This document shows positions 1 through 10,486 of a DNA stretch of 64,000 nucleotides, in pieces. This DNA is from Apium graveolens (lineage: Eukaryota; Streptophyta; Magnoliopsida; Apiales; Apiaceae), in the NCBI RefSeq assembly GCF_009905375.1, contig NC_133655.1:168073995-168137994 (forward strand), read 5' to 3'. The notes beneath the pieces are model-generated. The model searched no databases. It was not told the DNA's origin and saw only the letters and a list, made by a program, of their open reading frames with translations. Numbering within the stretch: position 1 is the first letter of the stretch; the number at the start of each line of letters is the position of its first letter. A program made the translations under genes and the position numbers.

Positions 1-1002
1 ATTGAGAGTGAAACGTGATTGATCATTGTAATAAAATGTTATTGGCCTGACAATGAGCAAAAATAAGCTCTTTGAGAATATGTAAATTATGGGGATATTA
101 AACAACATATATACCTTAACTCACATAATATTGATACAACAACTTTAAGTAACTATCACAATTAAATTGCATATCAGTTTTCCACAACTTTGATTATGAA
201 ATATTATTTGATGAATAATCACAAGTAAATACAATTATACTCGCTCAATTTAGTTCAAGAAAAATACAAATCAAGCGGCAAAGAAGAGGTACGACCTTTA
301 AAAGGATAGACTTTAAAAAAAAATTAATACTAACAAGGATATCTTGAAACTGCATATAAAGTTAATGTATGATAGTTTCGTGTAATTATCAATTTTCATC
401 GGATGATATTAAAATTTTAAAATATTATATCGATTGTTAATCGTGCCAACGAGCAATTCATAACCATACATAAATATATAAATAGTGTTGCGCTTCAGTG
501 AGAACTTTTTAAAATTAAAACTGTGAGAACTGATTATTTTTATAAATAAAACTGGTGAATTTCAAATTCAGTAAATTAACAATGTTATGCAAACCAAAAA
601 ATTTTAATTTTTGTTAAATCACTGATTCTCACTATTCTCATTTAAAAAAAATTCTCATTTGAGTAAAAGTCTAAACAACTATAAAAATTATAATATGGTT
701 TGTGATTTGCACGGGTATTCTTGCTAATTTATATATATATATATATATATATAAAATGAACAAAAATTGTCATTTACAAAATTTTAACCAATTTCAGCTC
801 CTTATATATCGTCAGCTAAGTATAAAATAACTAAGTATCAAATACTATACATATGAAATGCCTATAGCCTTAAGTATCCCATTTGTAATTAAGTACAACA
901 TATTAGATTAAATATTCATTTGTGGACACGGAATATCTAATATACAAGATACTCAACTTCCACTATTTTGTTTATCGGCTTTTCTAATTGCACGCAATAA
1001 GT
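1..1002. other. AT-rich intergenic DNA, no gene seen
   Basis: No convincing reading frame, RNA gene or transposon terminus was seen. The stretch is very AT-rich and holds a short (TA)n microsatellite at about 729-754. Distal promoter sequence of the downstream transporter gene could lie here, but nothing specific supports that. Confidence 0.5.
729..754. repeat. (TA)n microsatellite
   Basis: An uninterrupted run of TA dinucleotides in AT-rich intergenic DNA. It is a simple slippage-prone repeat with no visible link to a gene. Confidence 0.8.
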
Positions 1003-1127
1003 ACTAACTCCCATTAATTTGGTGCATTTTGATTGGTCCTCTAATCATAAATATTGATGTATCCCCTGCATTTACAACAACTCCACCAATAAAAATGCAC
1101 CAACCTCATAAAAATTAGTTTATATTG
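1003..1127. mobile_element. Small inverted-repeat element (MITE-like)
   Basis: The 17-bp arm at 1020-1036 (TGGTGCATTTTGATTGG) is repeated in inverted orientation at 1086-1102 with one mismatch. Weaker similarity extends outward to an ACTAA/TTAGT pair near 1003 and 1127. The total of about 125 bp, with near-symmetric ends and no coding capacity, fits a MITE or a folded-back remnant. I found no certain target-site duplication, so the superfamily is open. Confidence 0.5.
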
Positions 1128-3012
1128 TGTGCCCATTAGAAATACCGTTTATAAAAATTGAAATAAGCAAATATAGTATCCAGGAAAGTATAATTGACCA
1201 TTATTTTTAAAAAAAAATATTTTATTTTATTTTATTATATGAATAAGGTTATATTTTTCATATAAATTATTTTATGAGTATGTTAGATAGAAGTTGGCAC
1301 CTCATTAAACACACTACCAGTTACTCCAACATTGAAACTCCAAATTCCAAAATTGTACGTTTCATGTAATGCATGCATTCCACCTGGTTATCGCAACTCT
1401 CCAACAACTCAGCATGCGCGGGTCCCACTTGTTGGTAGTAGAAACATTCAAACTGTGTAGGAGTCCTTTCCGTTTCGTATGTGAACCGGCCAGTAAAGTT
1501 AGTGAAACTCGAGAAAAAATCTCTATGTTTGTTGTCATAACTCCCTATATATAACATTATATTATATTACTATACACCTCGCTGTAAACATTATATATAA
1601 TTTCATAACAAAAGTATTAGGGTTCTTGAGCTGTGAAATCACATTTCTTGAGGGTTTTCTTTTCAATTAATTATTTATTACGGATACAAATAACATATAT
1701 AAAGGAAGATTGATCTGGAGGCACAATCTTTTATTGTGCGTGTAACAAATTAAACTTGTTTGCCGTAAATGACAACAAGTGGTCTTGAATATTTTGATAG
1801 TTTTCCGGCGAGTCAAGTGATTTTCCGGCCAGTTATTGTTGTTGATACACTTTCTTCTCCTTCACCGGAATCGGAGTATATTTCACCAACATTTCTTGCT
1901 GTTGTCCCCCGTTTTAAGTTCAGAAAAAGGTATATGTTGATACCTCCATCCTTTATTCCTTTATAATTTTAGTTGTTTTTTTTTAATTATTATTATTATT
2001 AATAATTTTGTGATTAATTTTTGAATACCACATGAGTAGCTATTAATTATCATAATTTTTATTATTATTAATTATTAATGTTGACATTGATATTTAATGA
2101 AAGGGGATGAGGAACATTCATGATTTACTGTGTTTGATGGATACATAACTCATGTAGCTTTTATAAGCTGGGGACTATCCAACTATTCAATGGTATTAGC
2201 AACTTTATATTTACTGTTACAATCCGATAATTAACTAAAGAATGCATTATTGATCAGTAACTAGTTTAGATTTTACTATGCATTCGTTCTTAACGGCATT
2301 ATAATACTCGCTTTGTTGTATAGTAACATTCATGCGTTTTTGCAGAATCATTTGTCAAGCAATTTTAAAATTTGGTTATATTTATCCAAAGATAAAGTAG
2401 AGTTTTTCAATCAAGTCAATTTCTCCTTTAAGTTGTAAATTTAATGGGGTATCTGTCACATACAAAATTGTTTGTTTTAGTGATGTTTTTACTTGCAGAT
2501 GCAGTTTGTTTGTTGATAGAAGTGAACATATATGTTCAGTAAATAATCAAATTTATTAAATATGAATTTTCAACTCTATAAAGAAAGTTAATGATATGTG
2601 CTACAGGATGACCTAACAAAGACAATGACAGATTATTTGACCATTATTATCCAGTACTGTTGTCATGTATAGAACCTACCATAGTGTTTCTAGTGAGTTT
2701 CGCAAGCAGTCGACATTAATAGTACCGTTTGTCGCTACAAATGCTTTGGGTGTCAAAGGATAAGAAAACATTATTGAATTTTGAATACATAGTCTGGTGA
2801 TAATGAGGATAGCTTATCAGGTTAATAAAAATTTCACCTATAGAGCAATACTATGATTTGTGTGGCTTGCACTCTTTCTAGTGTACCTATCATTCCATTC
2901 CTCCACACAGCCGGTGGACATAGACTATAGCGTCAAACTGTATTTTCCTTCAAAGTTCGAAAGACAATAAGTTATTCGTAAATTAAATTAATCTTGTGTG
3001 AGTTCTGGAGGC
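1128..3012. other. Intergenic/promoter region with one small doubtful ORF
   Basis: This stretch lies between the MITE-like element and the putative core promoter of the NPF gene. A 65-codon ORF at 1769-1966 (+) has a TATA-like TATATAAA near 1695-1702, about 70 bp upstream of its ATG. After about 50 codons it runs into a possible splice donor (AAAAAG/GTATAT). I found no second exon and recognise no product. The rest is AT-rich and featureless. Confidence 0.35.
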
Positions 3013-3020
3013 TATATATT
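3013..3020 (+). promoter_or_regulatory. Putative TATA box of the NPF7-like gene
   Basis: TATATATT lies about 405 bp upstream of the ATG. A possible 5' leader intron (GT at 3153-3154, AG at 3400-3401) separates the two, so a transcription start near 3045 would give a short spliced leader. A second TATA-like run lies near 3135. This is inference from position and consensus only. Confidence 0.3.
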
Positions 3021-3152
3021 TACGCATCTTTTGCACAATTCTTCTCATTCCTCAACTACATATCTAACCACATAAACCTCAAGTATTCTTCAATTTAATA
3101 TATTCCCTTGTACTCTGCAAGTTCTGTGTCAGACTATATATATTTCATCTTG

Positions 3153-3401
3153 GTAAGAATGTGCTCACATGTTTTAGATTTTAATTACATATAGTTCTGC
3201 ATGTGTTTCAAGCATAATTTATAACCGTGGTCATTCTTTTTTCTTTGCTTCATACACTTAACTAAGGGCGCTACTAGTATTTCTTATCATATTCCGATCA
3301 GTTTATGTGGTCGCTGTTTTATTTAAATTGTGTGCCATTATTCTTGTATATTTCTTATCATATTCCGTTCTCTATATGCTCACGTTCATTTTAACTTTCA
3401 G
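3153..3401 (+). other. Possible 5' UTR intron of the NPF7-like gene
   Basis: A good donor (TTG/GTAAGAAT) at 3153 and a pyrimidine-rich acceptor (TTTTAACTTTCAG) ending at 3401 bracket 249 bp. The ATG lies 25 nt downstream of the acceptor. Leader introns are common in plant genes. The interval also holds two copies of TTCTTATCATATTCCG, near 3285 and 3352. RNA evidence would be decisive. Confidence 0.4.
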
Positions 3402-3425
3402 AGAAAACCTTCAACAAGCTGCAAA

Positions 3426-6257
3426 ATGGACTCGGGTAGCATCACCAAGGAGATTCCCTTGAAGGTAAGGAAATGATATGGGTTATGCATATGTTGCATG
3501 TTGAGTGTACACTTAAATTAATAATTACCAGGACGTAAATATAATTAAGTTTACTTAGTTAGGTTCTTAAATAAATATATTGAAAAGATTGTTTGAACTA
3601 GTAGGCATGCACATCAATCATCGTGTTCTAAACATTTTCTTTAGGTGTCCTATGCGTGGCTTTTCCAATTTCCATTCATTTACCATGACACTTTTTCCTT
3701 CCGCGCTTTCTTTATGTGAGAAAAAATTACTTTAGTCATTCATAATGTATGTATCATTACACGATCTTCCTATATTCCTTGTGCCAAAAATAAAGACCGG
3801 AGAGGGCATATTCATCAATATTGCATCGTGATTATTTTGATGCAACTAAATGTCCAGGAAAGGGAGGGAAGAACTAAGTGCATAGGGGCTACTAGTGAGA
3901 ACTGCTACATTAATAATGAAGAGAATGCTATATATGCCCAGAGCATTGAAGTCGACAGAAGGAGCGTAGGTGGCTGGGGACCAGCATTTCTCCTCCTAGG
4001 TACACACTCGACAAGAATTTACCATAGACATTTACAGAAGGATGTATTTAATATGATATCCACTGGTCAGATTAATTGTCAATCAGATTAATTAGCCATA
4101 TCTAGTCTAATTAATTTGAACATTTTATATGCACGTCCATGGAACAGCTAATCAAGGTCTAGCAACACTAGCCTTTTTTGGGGTTGCTGTGAACTTGGTT
4201 TTATTCTTTACCAGGGTTCTCGGTCAAGATACTGCTTCTGCTGCAAATAATGTTAGCAAGTGGACCGGCACAGTTTATATGTGCTCATTGATCGGAGCCT
4301 TTCTTAGTGACTCATACTGGGGAAGATTTATGACCTCTGCAATCTTTCAGCTGATACTTGTGCTGGTGATTTTTCTACTTTACTATTTTGTCTGGTCTAT
4401 ACTCTCACTCTCTCTATTTGAAATATGTGTGTGTGTGTGTGTGTGTGTGGCTTATGGATTAAATATATGAATCCTGACTAAGTTAACTTTCCTCGCCTAC
4501 ATAGCTTGCATTTTAAAAATCAAACTTGCATATTAATTGATTAATTTTTTTGTGTTAGGGTCTGGTGCTATTATCACTCTCTTCTTGGCTTTTTCTGGTA
4601 AAACCTAGTGGTTGCGGTGATGGAAAAATATCTTGTATGCAGACCTCATCGGTTGGCATTGGATTATTTTACCTAGCAATTTACTTGGTGGCCTTTGGCT
4701 ACGGTGGCCATCAGCCTAGTCTAGCTACCTTTGGAGCAGATCAATTTGATGAAAAAAAACCCAAGCAACAAAAGTCTAAAGCAGTTTTCTTCTGCTACTT
4801 CTACTTTGCACTAAATGTCGGGTCACTTTTCTCAAACACAATTCTTGTGTATTTTGAAGATACTGGCATGTGGACGCTTGGGTTTTGGATTTCCACAGCT
4901 TCTGCTGTTATAGCATTAATATCTTATTTGATGGGAACCAAGTGTTATAGATATATTCAGCCAAGTGGAAACCCCTTGCCGCGTGTTGCTCAAGTATTTG
5001 TTGCTGCTGCTCGGAAAAGGAAACTTAAATTGTCTGATAGCACTGAGCTGTATGAGGTTGATGGATCAGAGTCTGCAATCAAAGGAAGTAGAAAAATTCT
5101 TCACAGTGATGAGTTTAAGTGAGTTAAACTTACCCTCCCATAAGATGTATAGTATTTTATCTACTAAATTTAATTTCGAACAGGCCCTCAATATCGAAAA
5201 GTAAGAAACTTGTTTAGTATCATAGCATTGAACATGATATAAGTTACCAATCTGGTAAATGTGTAGCTATCCATGTACTGATATAATACAATTTCTGCAT
5301 GTATTGTAAATGTAACTTTCCCACAATTAATCTCAAAACATAGTCATCACATTTAATATTTTTATCTTTGCTTTGCCTTTTCACTTTTGCAGGTGTTTAG
5401 ATAAAGCAGCAATTATGGCAGCAGAAGAACAAAACAATAATCTGATTGTTAATCCGTGGAGGCTATGCACTGTCACTCAAGTTGAAGAAGCCAAATGTGT
5501 AATTAGAATGTTGCCTATCTGGCTGTGCACTATAATATATTCAGTTGTATTTACACAAATGGCATCTCTCTTTGTTGAACAAGGCGAGGTCATGAACTTA
5601 GAATTTGGAAATTTTCGCATCCCAGCCGCTAGTATTTCAGCTTTCGACATCTGCAGTGTCCTTATCTGCACAGGAATTTACCGCCAGATTTTGGTTCCAT
5701 TGGCAGGAAGATTGAGTGGTAATCCTAAGGGATTAACACAACTTCAAAGAATGGGAATTGGGCTGATAATTGGAATGCTTGCAATGATTGCAGCTGGAAT
5801 TACAGAGTTGGAAAGGCTCAGAAGGGTTCCCCCTGGAAAAGACTCAAGTACACTAAGTGTATTTTGGCAAACTCCACAGTACGTTCTTGTTGGTGCATCT
5901 GAGGTTTTTATGTACGTAGGGCAATTGGAGTTCTTCAATGAACAAGCCCCGGACGGTATAAAGAGCTTTGGAAGCTCACTTTGCATGGCTTCAATTTCTC
6001 TAGGAAACTACGTCAGCAGTATGCTCGTAATCATGGTAATGGGGATCACTGCTAAAGGTGATCAGCCTGGTTGGATTCCAGAGGATCTTAATAATGGTCA
6101 TCTTGACAGATTTTACTTCCTCATTGCAGGATTGACTGTGATTGATTTTGCGATCTTTGTGTATTGTGCTAAGTGGTTCAAAAGCACTAGCTGGGAAGGA
6201 GGCCAGGATGTGTCACACAAGAACAGGAAAGTAGAAGATGCAGTTGCGTTGGTGTAA
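3426..6257 (+). CDS. NPF7-type nitrate/peptide (NRT1/PTR) family transporter, five exons
   Basis: I built the model by hand with GT-AG introns and consistent phases. Exons are 3426-3464, 3858-3999, 4148-4365, 4559-5118 and 5393-6257, giving 1824 nt and 607 aa, a normal NPF length. The product is a polytopic plasma-membrane protein of the proton-coupled oligopeptide/nitrate transporter family. Family marks are NQGLATLAFFGVAVNLVLF in the first membrane segment, NNVSKWTGTVY, GAFLSDSYWGR, the PTR signature FYFALNVGSLFSNT (about residues 213-226), NPWRLCTVTQVEE, and APDGIKSFGSSLCM near the C-terminus. The closest match I recognise is the NPF7 group, which includes Arabidopsis NRT1.8/NPF7.2 and NRT1.5/NPF7.3. 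Those move nitrate (and, for NRT1.5, K+) between xylem and xylem parenchyma. The usual ExxER proton-coupling motif of membrane segment 1 is absent. Exon 1 is only 13 codons. The substrate is inferred from family and not shown by the sequence. No frameshift or internal stop was found, so it is probably functional. Confidence 0.9.
4426..4449. repeat. (TG)n microsatellite in NPF intron 3
   Basis: A run of about 12 TG dinucleotides in the intron between exons 3 and 4. It is likely polymorphic in length. Confidence 0.85.
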
Positions 6258-6909
6258 TGAAGATTGAAGAGAAGCTGCAGTTGTATTGGTGTGATGAAGA
6301 ACAGCTGCAGCTGATGAGAATCTAAATAATTTAGTTTTTTTGCAACGGACAGGTCTATCTTAGTTTACTCTTTGATTTGTCGGAAATCGGAAAGAATTTC
6401 TAGTTTCTAGTTGCATATAAATAAGAAAGCATGAACAATTATTTGTGTATCAGCAGGATGAGTTGCTATCTATGTTTGCAAGCTGTTTTTAAAATTTCTG
6501 CCATTGCGATAAATGCTAGGAGGTTGCACAGCTTGTTTGTTTTAGAATGCTATGTCATAGCACTGTCCAACAGTTAAACATGTCAAATTAATTATATCAA
6601 TAATCGACACCAAAATTTTAAATTTATTAATTCAGTGGTGTGCTACTTTAGCACAATTATTTTAGCACAATTATTAATTTTGTGCTACTTTTATAGAATA
6701 AATATACATTGTGCTATATTAGTAGCGTAAGAAACAATTTGGTTAAATTTTGGAACCATGTACACACTTAACAGAGAAACAATCAATGTACACCCCGAAC
6801 AAACGGCCAATGAAGAACTAGGAACCAATGATGAACCAGGAAGGTGAGGATGACGTGAAGTTATCATATGCCTTATGAGTTATGCCTTGGGCATCACCCC
6901 GATGGGTGT
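6258..6909. other. 3' flank of the NPF gene, probable 3' UTR then spacer
   Basis: The first 250 bp or so probably form the transporter 3' UTR. TGCATATAAATAAG near 6412-6425 could serve as a polyadenylation region. A short inverted pair (TAGCACAAT / ATTTTGTGCTA) lies at about 6650-6690. The 8-bp target site of the next element is 6902-6909. No coding sequence was seen. Confidence 0.4.
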
Positions 6910-7775
6910 TAGGACTGAGAAAAAATTGAATTAAAATCGAAACCAAACTGAAATTGGGAAAAATCGGAGAAAATCAATCCGAAATCAAAATCGAAAAATT
7001 AAAATCCGGTCCGATTTAAATGGTTGGGTTCCGGTTATACATCCCAACCGAACCGATAAAAATCGAACCGGTTATTAAAATAATAACTAAATAATTAATA
7101 TTTAATAGATAATTTATACAAATTTTAAAAATTAATAAATGTATTTGAAACAGTGAAAGATTACTAAACTGTAATTTTTAGTTGTACAGAGCAATTGGGC
7201 CTTGCAGTCTGTAACTTCGTATACAATTGTATATATAGATATTCGTATACAACTTAAGATGATGAAATCTTTTTGAGGTCATATGTAGTCTTAAATAGTT
7301 GCATTTGCATTTGCCGGTTGGAGATGCAGGGATTGCAGAAGTATAAACAAGAGATTAAATGAATACATTATGTTTGTATGTGATGAACCACTAAAAAACC
7401 TGGCAGGCAAATGAAGTTTGTATCTAGTTTTGTACCAATCAGGGTACTAAAATAAATAATATATTCTACACTCTTAACTGTTACCTCACGTGCATCATGT
7501 TCATGCTCATGTTATTAAAGTATTTGAGTAACTGCTCTTTGAAATCCAACCAGGAGGCTTAAAACTCGGATTATAGCCATGATTTGTAATATTGCTTTTC
7601 ATTTTTATATTCGTCAGTTTTGTAACCGAAATCGAGCCGATTGTAAACGAACCGAGTCCTTTCAAACCGAAACCGAAACGGCGGTTGCGATTTTCAATTT
7701 TAGAAACCGAAGATATATGGTTGCGGTTCCGATTTTAGTTGAAAATCGAGCCGAACCGACTCATGATCTCCCCTA
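6910..7775. mobile_element. Non-autonomous hAT-like element with 8-bp TSD
   Basis: The element is 866 bp and begins TAGGACTGAG. Its right end, read inward on the other strand, is TAGGGGAGATCATGAG. Exact 8-bp direct repeats ATGGGTGT flank it at 6902-6909 and 7776-7783. Eight-bp duplications and TAGGG-type ends are typical of hAT transposons. Both sub-terminal regions are rich in AACCGAACCG/CGGTTCGG repeats in opposite orientation, often seen in plant hAT derivatives. No transposase ORF remains, so it would need a helper. The left terminus is degraded compared with the right. Confidence 0.65.
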
Positions 7776-7783
7776 ATGGGTGT

Positions 7784-8770
7784 TAGTCCTAAATGTCAGT
7801 GTTTGTCCACCTAAATGTCACTATTTTGAATAAAATAATCATAAATGTCATTTTGGAAAACATGACCCCAAATATTACTTGAAAACGGAATCTCAACGAA
7901 GTTGCATCTTTTATTTTAACTTTTTTTTCATAAAAAAAGTAATTTTCAATCATGTTTATGGGGAAAGACGCAACTTCATGTTTAGTTATTAAGGTTAACG
8001 CTACTTGCAGTTGCGTTTTGACGTTTTTTTATCCAATATGATAGATAATGTTGTATTTTCAAACTTAAAATGTTATTCTAAAGGGTGTTTTGTTTTGTAT
8101 TTTATTCATATTTTTAAATATTTTAATATTTTTAAAACCTAAATTGAGAATTGGTGAAATCTAAAATATTAAAAAAAAAGTCAATAATTAAAGTTTGGTG
8201 GGTTCTAGGGCTTAAATCCTAAACCCTAAATCGGTATATTTTTTATTAATTTATTTTTTAATATTTCTAAAACTCAAAAGGGGATTGCTGAAACCTAAAA
8301 TGTTAAAAATTGTTAAATTAGTCATGTTTTCATTTAATTTTTTAATATTTCTAAAACCTGAAAGGGAATTATTGAACCTAAAAAAATTAAAAATTATTGA
8401 ATTAGGGGCCATGCTTGAATTTTAAGAAATTAATTTAAAATTTTAATGTTTTTGAACCCTAGAAATAGATATGAAAATATAAAATAATAATTAAAAACAA
8501 ATGAAAACGTATTTTTAAATTGTGTTTTATTGTTTAAAACGTAACATGAAGTGTTGTTTAGGGTCTCTAAACATGACTTAAAGTAATGAAATAAATTAAA
8601 GAAAAAATAAAAAAAAATAAAAGAATGGTGCAAAAACGGAAAGAGAATTCACATTTTTCTATTCTTTGAAAACGGGGCATGAAATTGAGTTATAAAGTAA
8701 CATTTGGGGTCATCTTTAAAGTGACATTAAAGGTCATTCTTACTCAAATATTAACATTTATGGCCTTTTT
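7784..8770. mobile_element. Inverted-repeat element with internal tandem repeats (large MITE-like)
   Basis: About 70 bp at 7790-7875 match, in inverted orientation and roughly 70-75% by eye, about 70 bp at 8700-8770. The arms share TAAATGTCA and ATGACCCCAAAT. The interior is extremely AT-rich. It carries about three diverged tandem copies of a unit around AATATTTCTAAAACCT at about 8100-8400. There is no coding capacity. The hAT-like element sits directly at its left edge. The superfamily is unknown; long imperfect arms would suit a Mutator-like derivative, but no 9-bp duplication was identified. Confidence 0.45.
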
Positions 8771-9120
8771 TCCACATGCTACAATGGTCGTGGCAAGGAT
8801 TGCGATCCCGCTAGGATGAGTTAATTAAAAACCTGTCCTCAGTTGAGACTGTACTATGAAACTAGTCTACATGAACCTCGCCGATTAGTCATACGGCCGG
8901 GCCGGTCAGTCATACGACGATAAATTTGTTCACGTGCCTCGATAACTTCAAACTTTTAAGACTTATCAGCCCTTGCACACCACCATCATATTATTGGGAG
9001 TTGGACATGCGCGAAGTCTCTTTATCACTGAGCTAATTAATCGTTGGGTAAATTTATAATTTTATATCCATCTTGTATTATTTTAATAGTAAAATTTATT
9101 TTTTGATTATGATAAATAAT
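8771..9120 (-). mobile_element. Possible tRNA-derived SINE remnant plus flank
   Basis: On the minus strand at about 9045-8985, an A-box-like TTAGCTCAGTGATAAAGAG is followed about 20 nt later by a B-box-like TGTCCAACTCCCA. This is the spacing and order of an internal RNA polymerase III promoter from a tRNA. The tail runs toward 8780 without coding sequence. No poly(A) tail or target duplication was recognised. It could also be a decayed tRNA-like pseudogene. The last 5 bp (9116-9120, ATAAT) are the probable target site of element C. Confidence 0.35.
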
Positions 9121-9388
9121 TGTTATTAGTTGTGATTCAGAAGCAAAGTGTATGTAATGAACAAAAATAATTTACAATGAGAGATACAATTTTTTATGAA
9201 GTAAGTACCTAACTAACTCACAAAATAAATATCTATATATTATATAAAATCTACAAGATTATGATGCAACTGGTTGTACATTGTTGACGTAAAAGGAGCA
9301 CACAAAGCACGTGTTGAACAATGCTGATTTGTTGTACAACGCTGAGTTGTCTGAGTTGATGTCATGGATAAAAGGCTGTAGCTCAACA
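9121..9388 (-). repeat. Element C 3' LTR
   Basis: The 268-bp segment TGTTATTAGTTG...GCTCAACA matches the right-hand LTR at 42288-42606 over its length, with many substitutions and about 50 bp of net deletions. It is followed by CCCCCTCCCCTC, the complement of a polypurine tract, as expected for the 3' LTR of a minus-strand element. Confidence 0.75.
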
Positions 9389-10086
9389 CCCCCTCCCCTC
9401 AAGCCAGGATGAGAAAACATATTCCAAGTTTAGATTTAAGCTTATTAAAATTAGGAGAAGGCAAGATCTTTATATACACATCAACCAATTGATCATGAGT
9501 GGGTAAATAAGATAGTTGAATGAGGCCTTCAAGAACCTGATCTCGGGTAAAATGACAATCTATATCAATATATTTGGTACATTCATGAAATGCGAGGTTT
9601 TTAGGCATGTAGATTGCAGATTGATTATCACAGAATAACATGATAGGTTGTAATTCAGTGACACCAATACCTCCAAGAAAACAAACCTACCAAGCTACTT
9701 CAGAAGCTGCATTTTCCATGGCTCGATATTCAGCTTTTTGAGATGAATTTGAAACCGTGGTTTGTTTCTTGGATTTTCAGCTGATAGGTAATGAACCAAG
9801 TAAAAGTAAATAGTCATAAACTAATCTTCTCGCATTAAGACAGGTTGCCGCGGTCAGAATCATAGTAGGCCTTCAATGCTAAAGCATCATTACTTTTAAG
9901 AACTATACCTTGACAAATTGTGCCAGCCACATATTGTAAAATATGATGTAAAGCTTCAAAATGGTGCAAGCTAGGTGAATGCATGAATTGGTTGAGTGTC
10001 TGAACTGAGTAGGACAAGTCAGGTCTAGTGTTGGTTAAGAAATTAAGTTTAGCAACAATAGTATTGTAAAAGGCTGGGTCATTGTG
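9389..10086 (-). pseudogene. Element C pol remnant: end of RT and RNase H
   Basis: The minus-strand translation shows RPDLSYSVQTLNQFM, HHILQYVAGT and, further on, LFCDNQSAIYM and CTKYIDIDCHFTRDQV. This is the order of the RT C-terminus and Ty1/copia RNase H ending just before the LTR. Frame changes and stops occur at about 9641-9835. The homology ends abruptly near 10086, where foreign sequence begins. It cannot be functional. Confidence 0.75.
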
Positions 10087-10486
10087 ACAACCCGGGTCAA
10101 ATCCCGAGTCTTTTTCGAAAATCGGGTCATGTCCTGATTTCGAGTATGAAATAAACTGAAGCCTACTATCCCAAATGCAGCCAACTTGGGTAATGACTAG
10201 TCCACCACAGTCCCTCAAATGATCATGATTTGTTGGTGTATATAGTAGTAGTATTTTTCTTCATAACTGAACATAAATCTCAAATCTCCTCGATGTGAAA
10301 CTAGGGTGTTACAAATTCCACCACTTAAACTCCCAACGTCCTTGTTCGACCCGAACAGACAGCCCGGGGGTCCGAATCGTTCCTCTATAGACATTATGGG
10401 ATAATACCGACTAGTTTCATGTCTCCACCTCCGGATCTCTATCCATAATGAGATAATACCACCAGCCTTCGTGTACCCACCTACAG
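10087..10486. other. Unclassified ~400-bp insertion between C and B
   Basis: GC-richer sequence starting TGTGACAACCCGGG replaces the RT coding sequence of C. A TGTTACA at about 10309-10315, preceded by AGGG, pairs imperfectly in inverted orientation with that start, so 10087-10315 might be a small solo LTR or MITE. The remainder up to the B LTR has direct similarities around ATAATGAGATAATACC / TTATGGGATAATACC. It could also belong to the start of B's LTR. No coding function is seen. Confidence 0.3.

Noticed and set aside
1321..1557. Opposed ORFs on both strands (1321-1557 minus, 1369-1554 plus)
   Set aside because: No homology recognised, no start context or splice structure, and the two fully overlap. 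Chance open frames in a slightly GC-richer patch.
3828..4091. 87-codon ORF read from its own ATG as a separate small gene
   Set aside because: Its central part is exon 2 of the NPF gene (3858-3999). The flanks are intron sequence, and splice sites and phases join it to exons 1 and 3.
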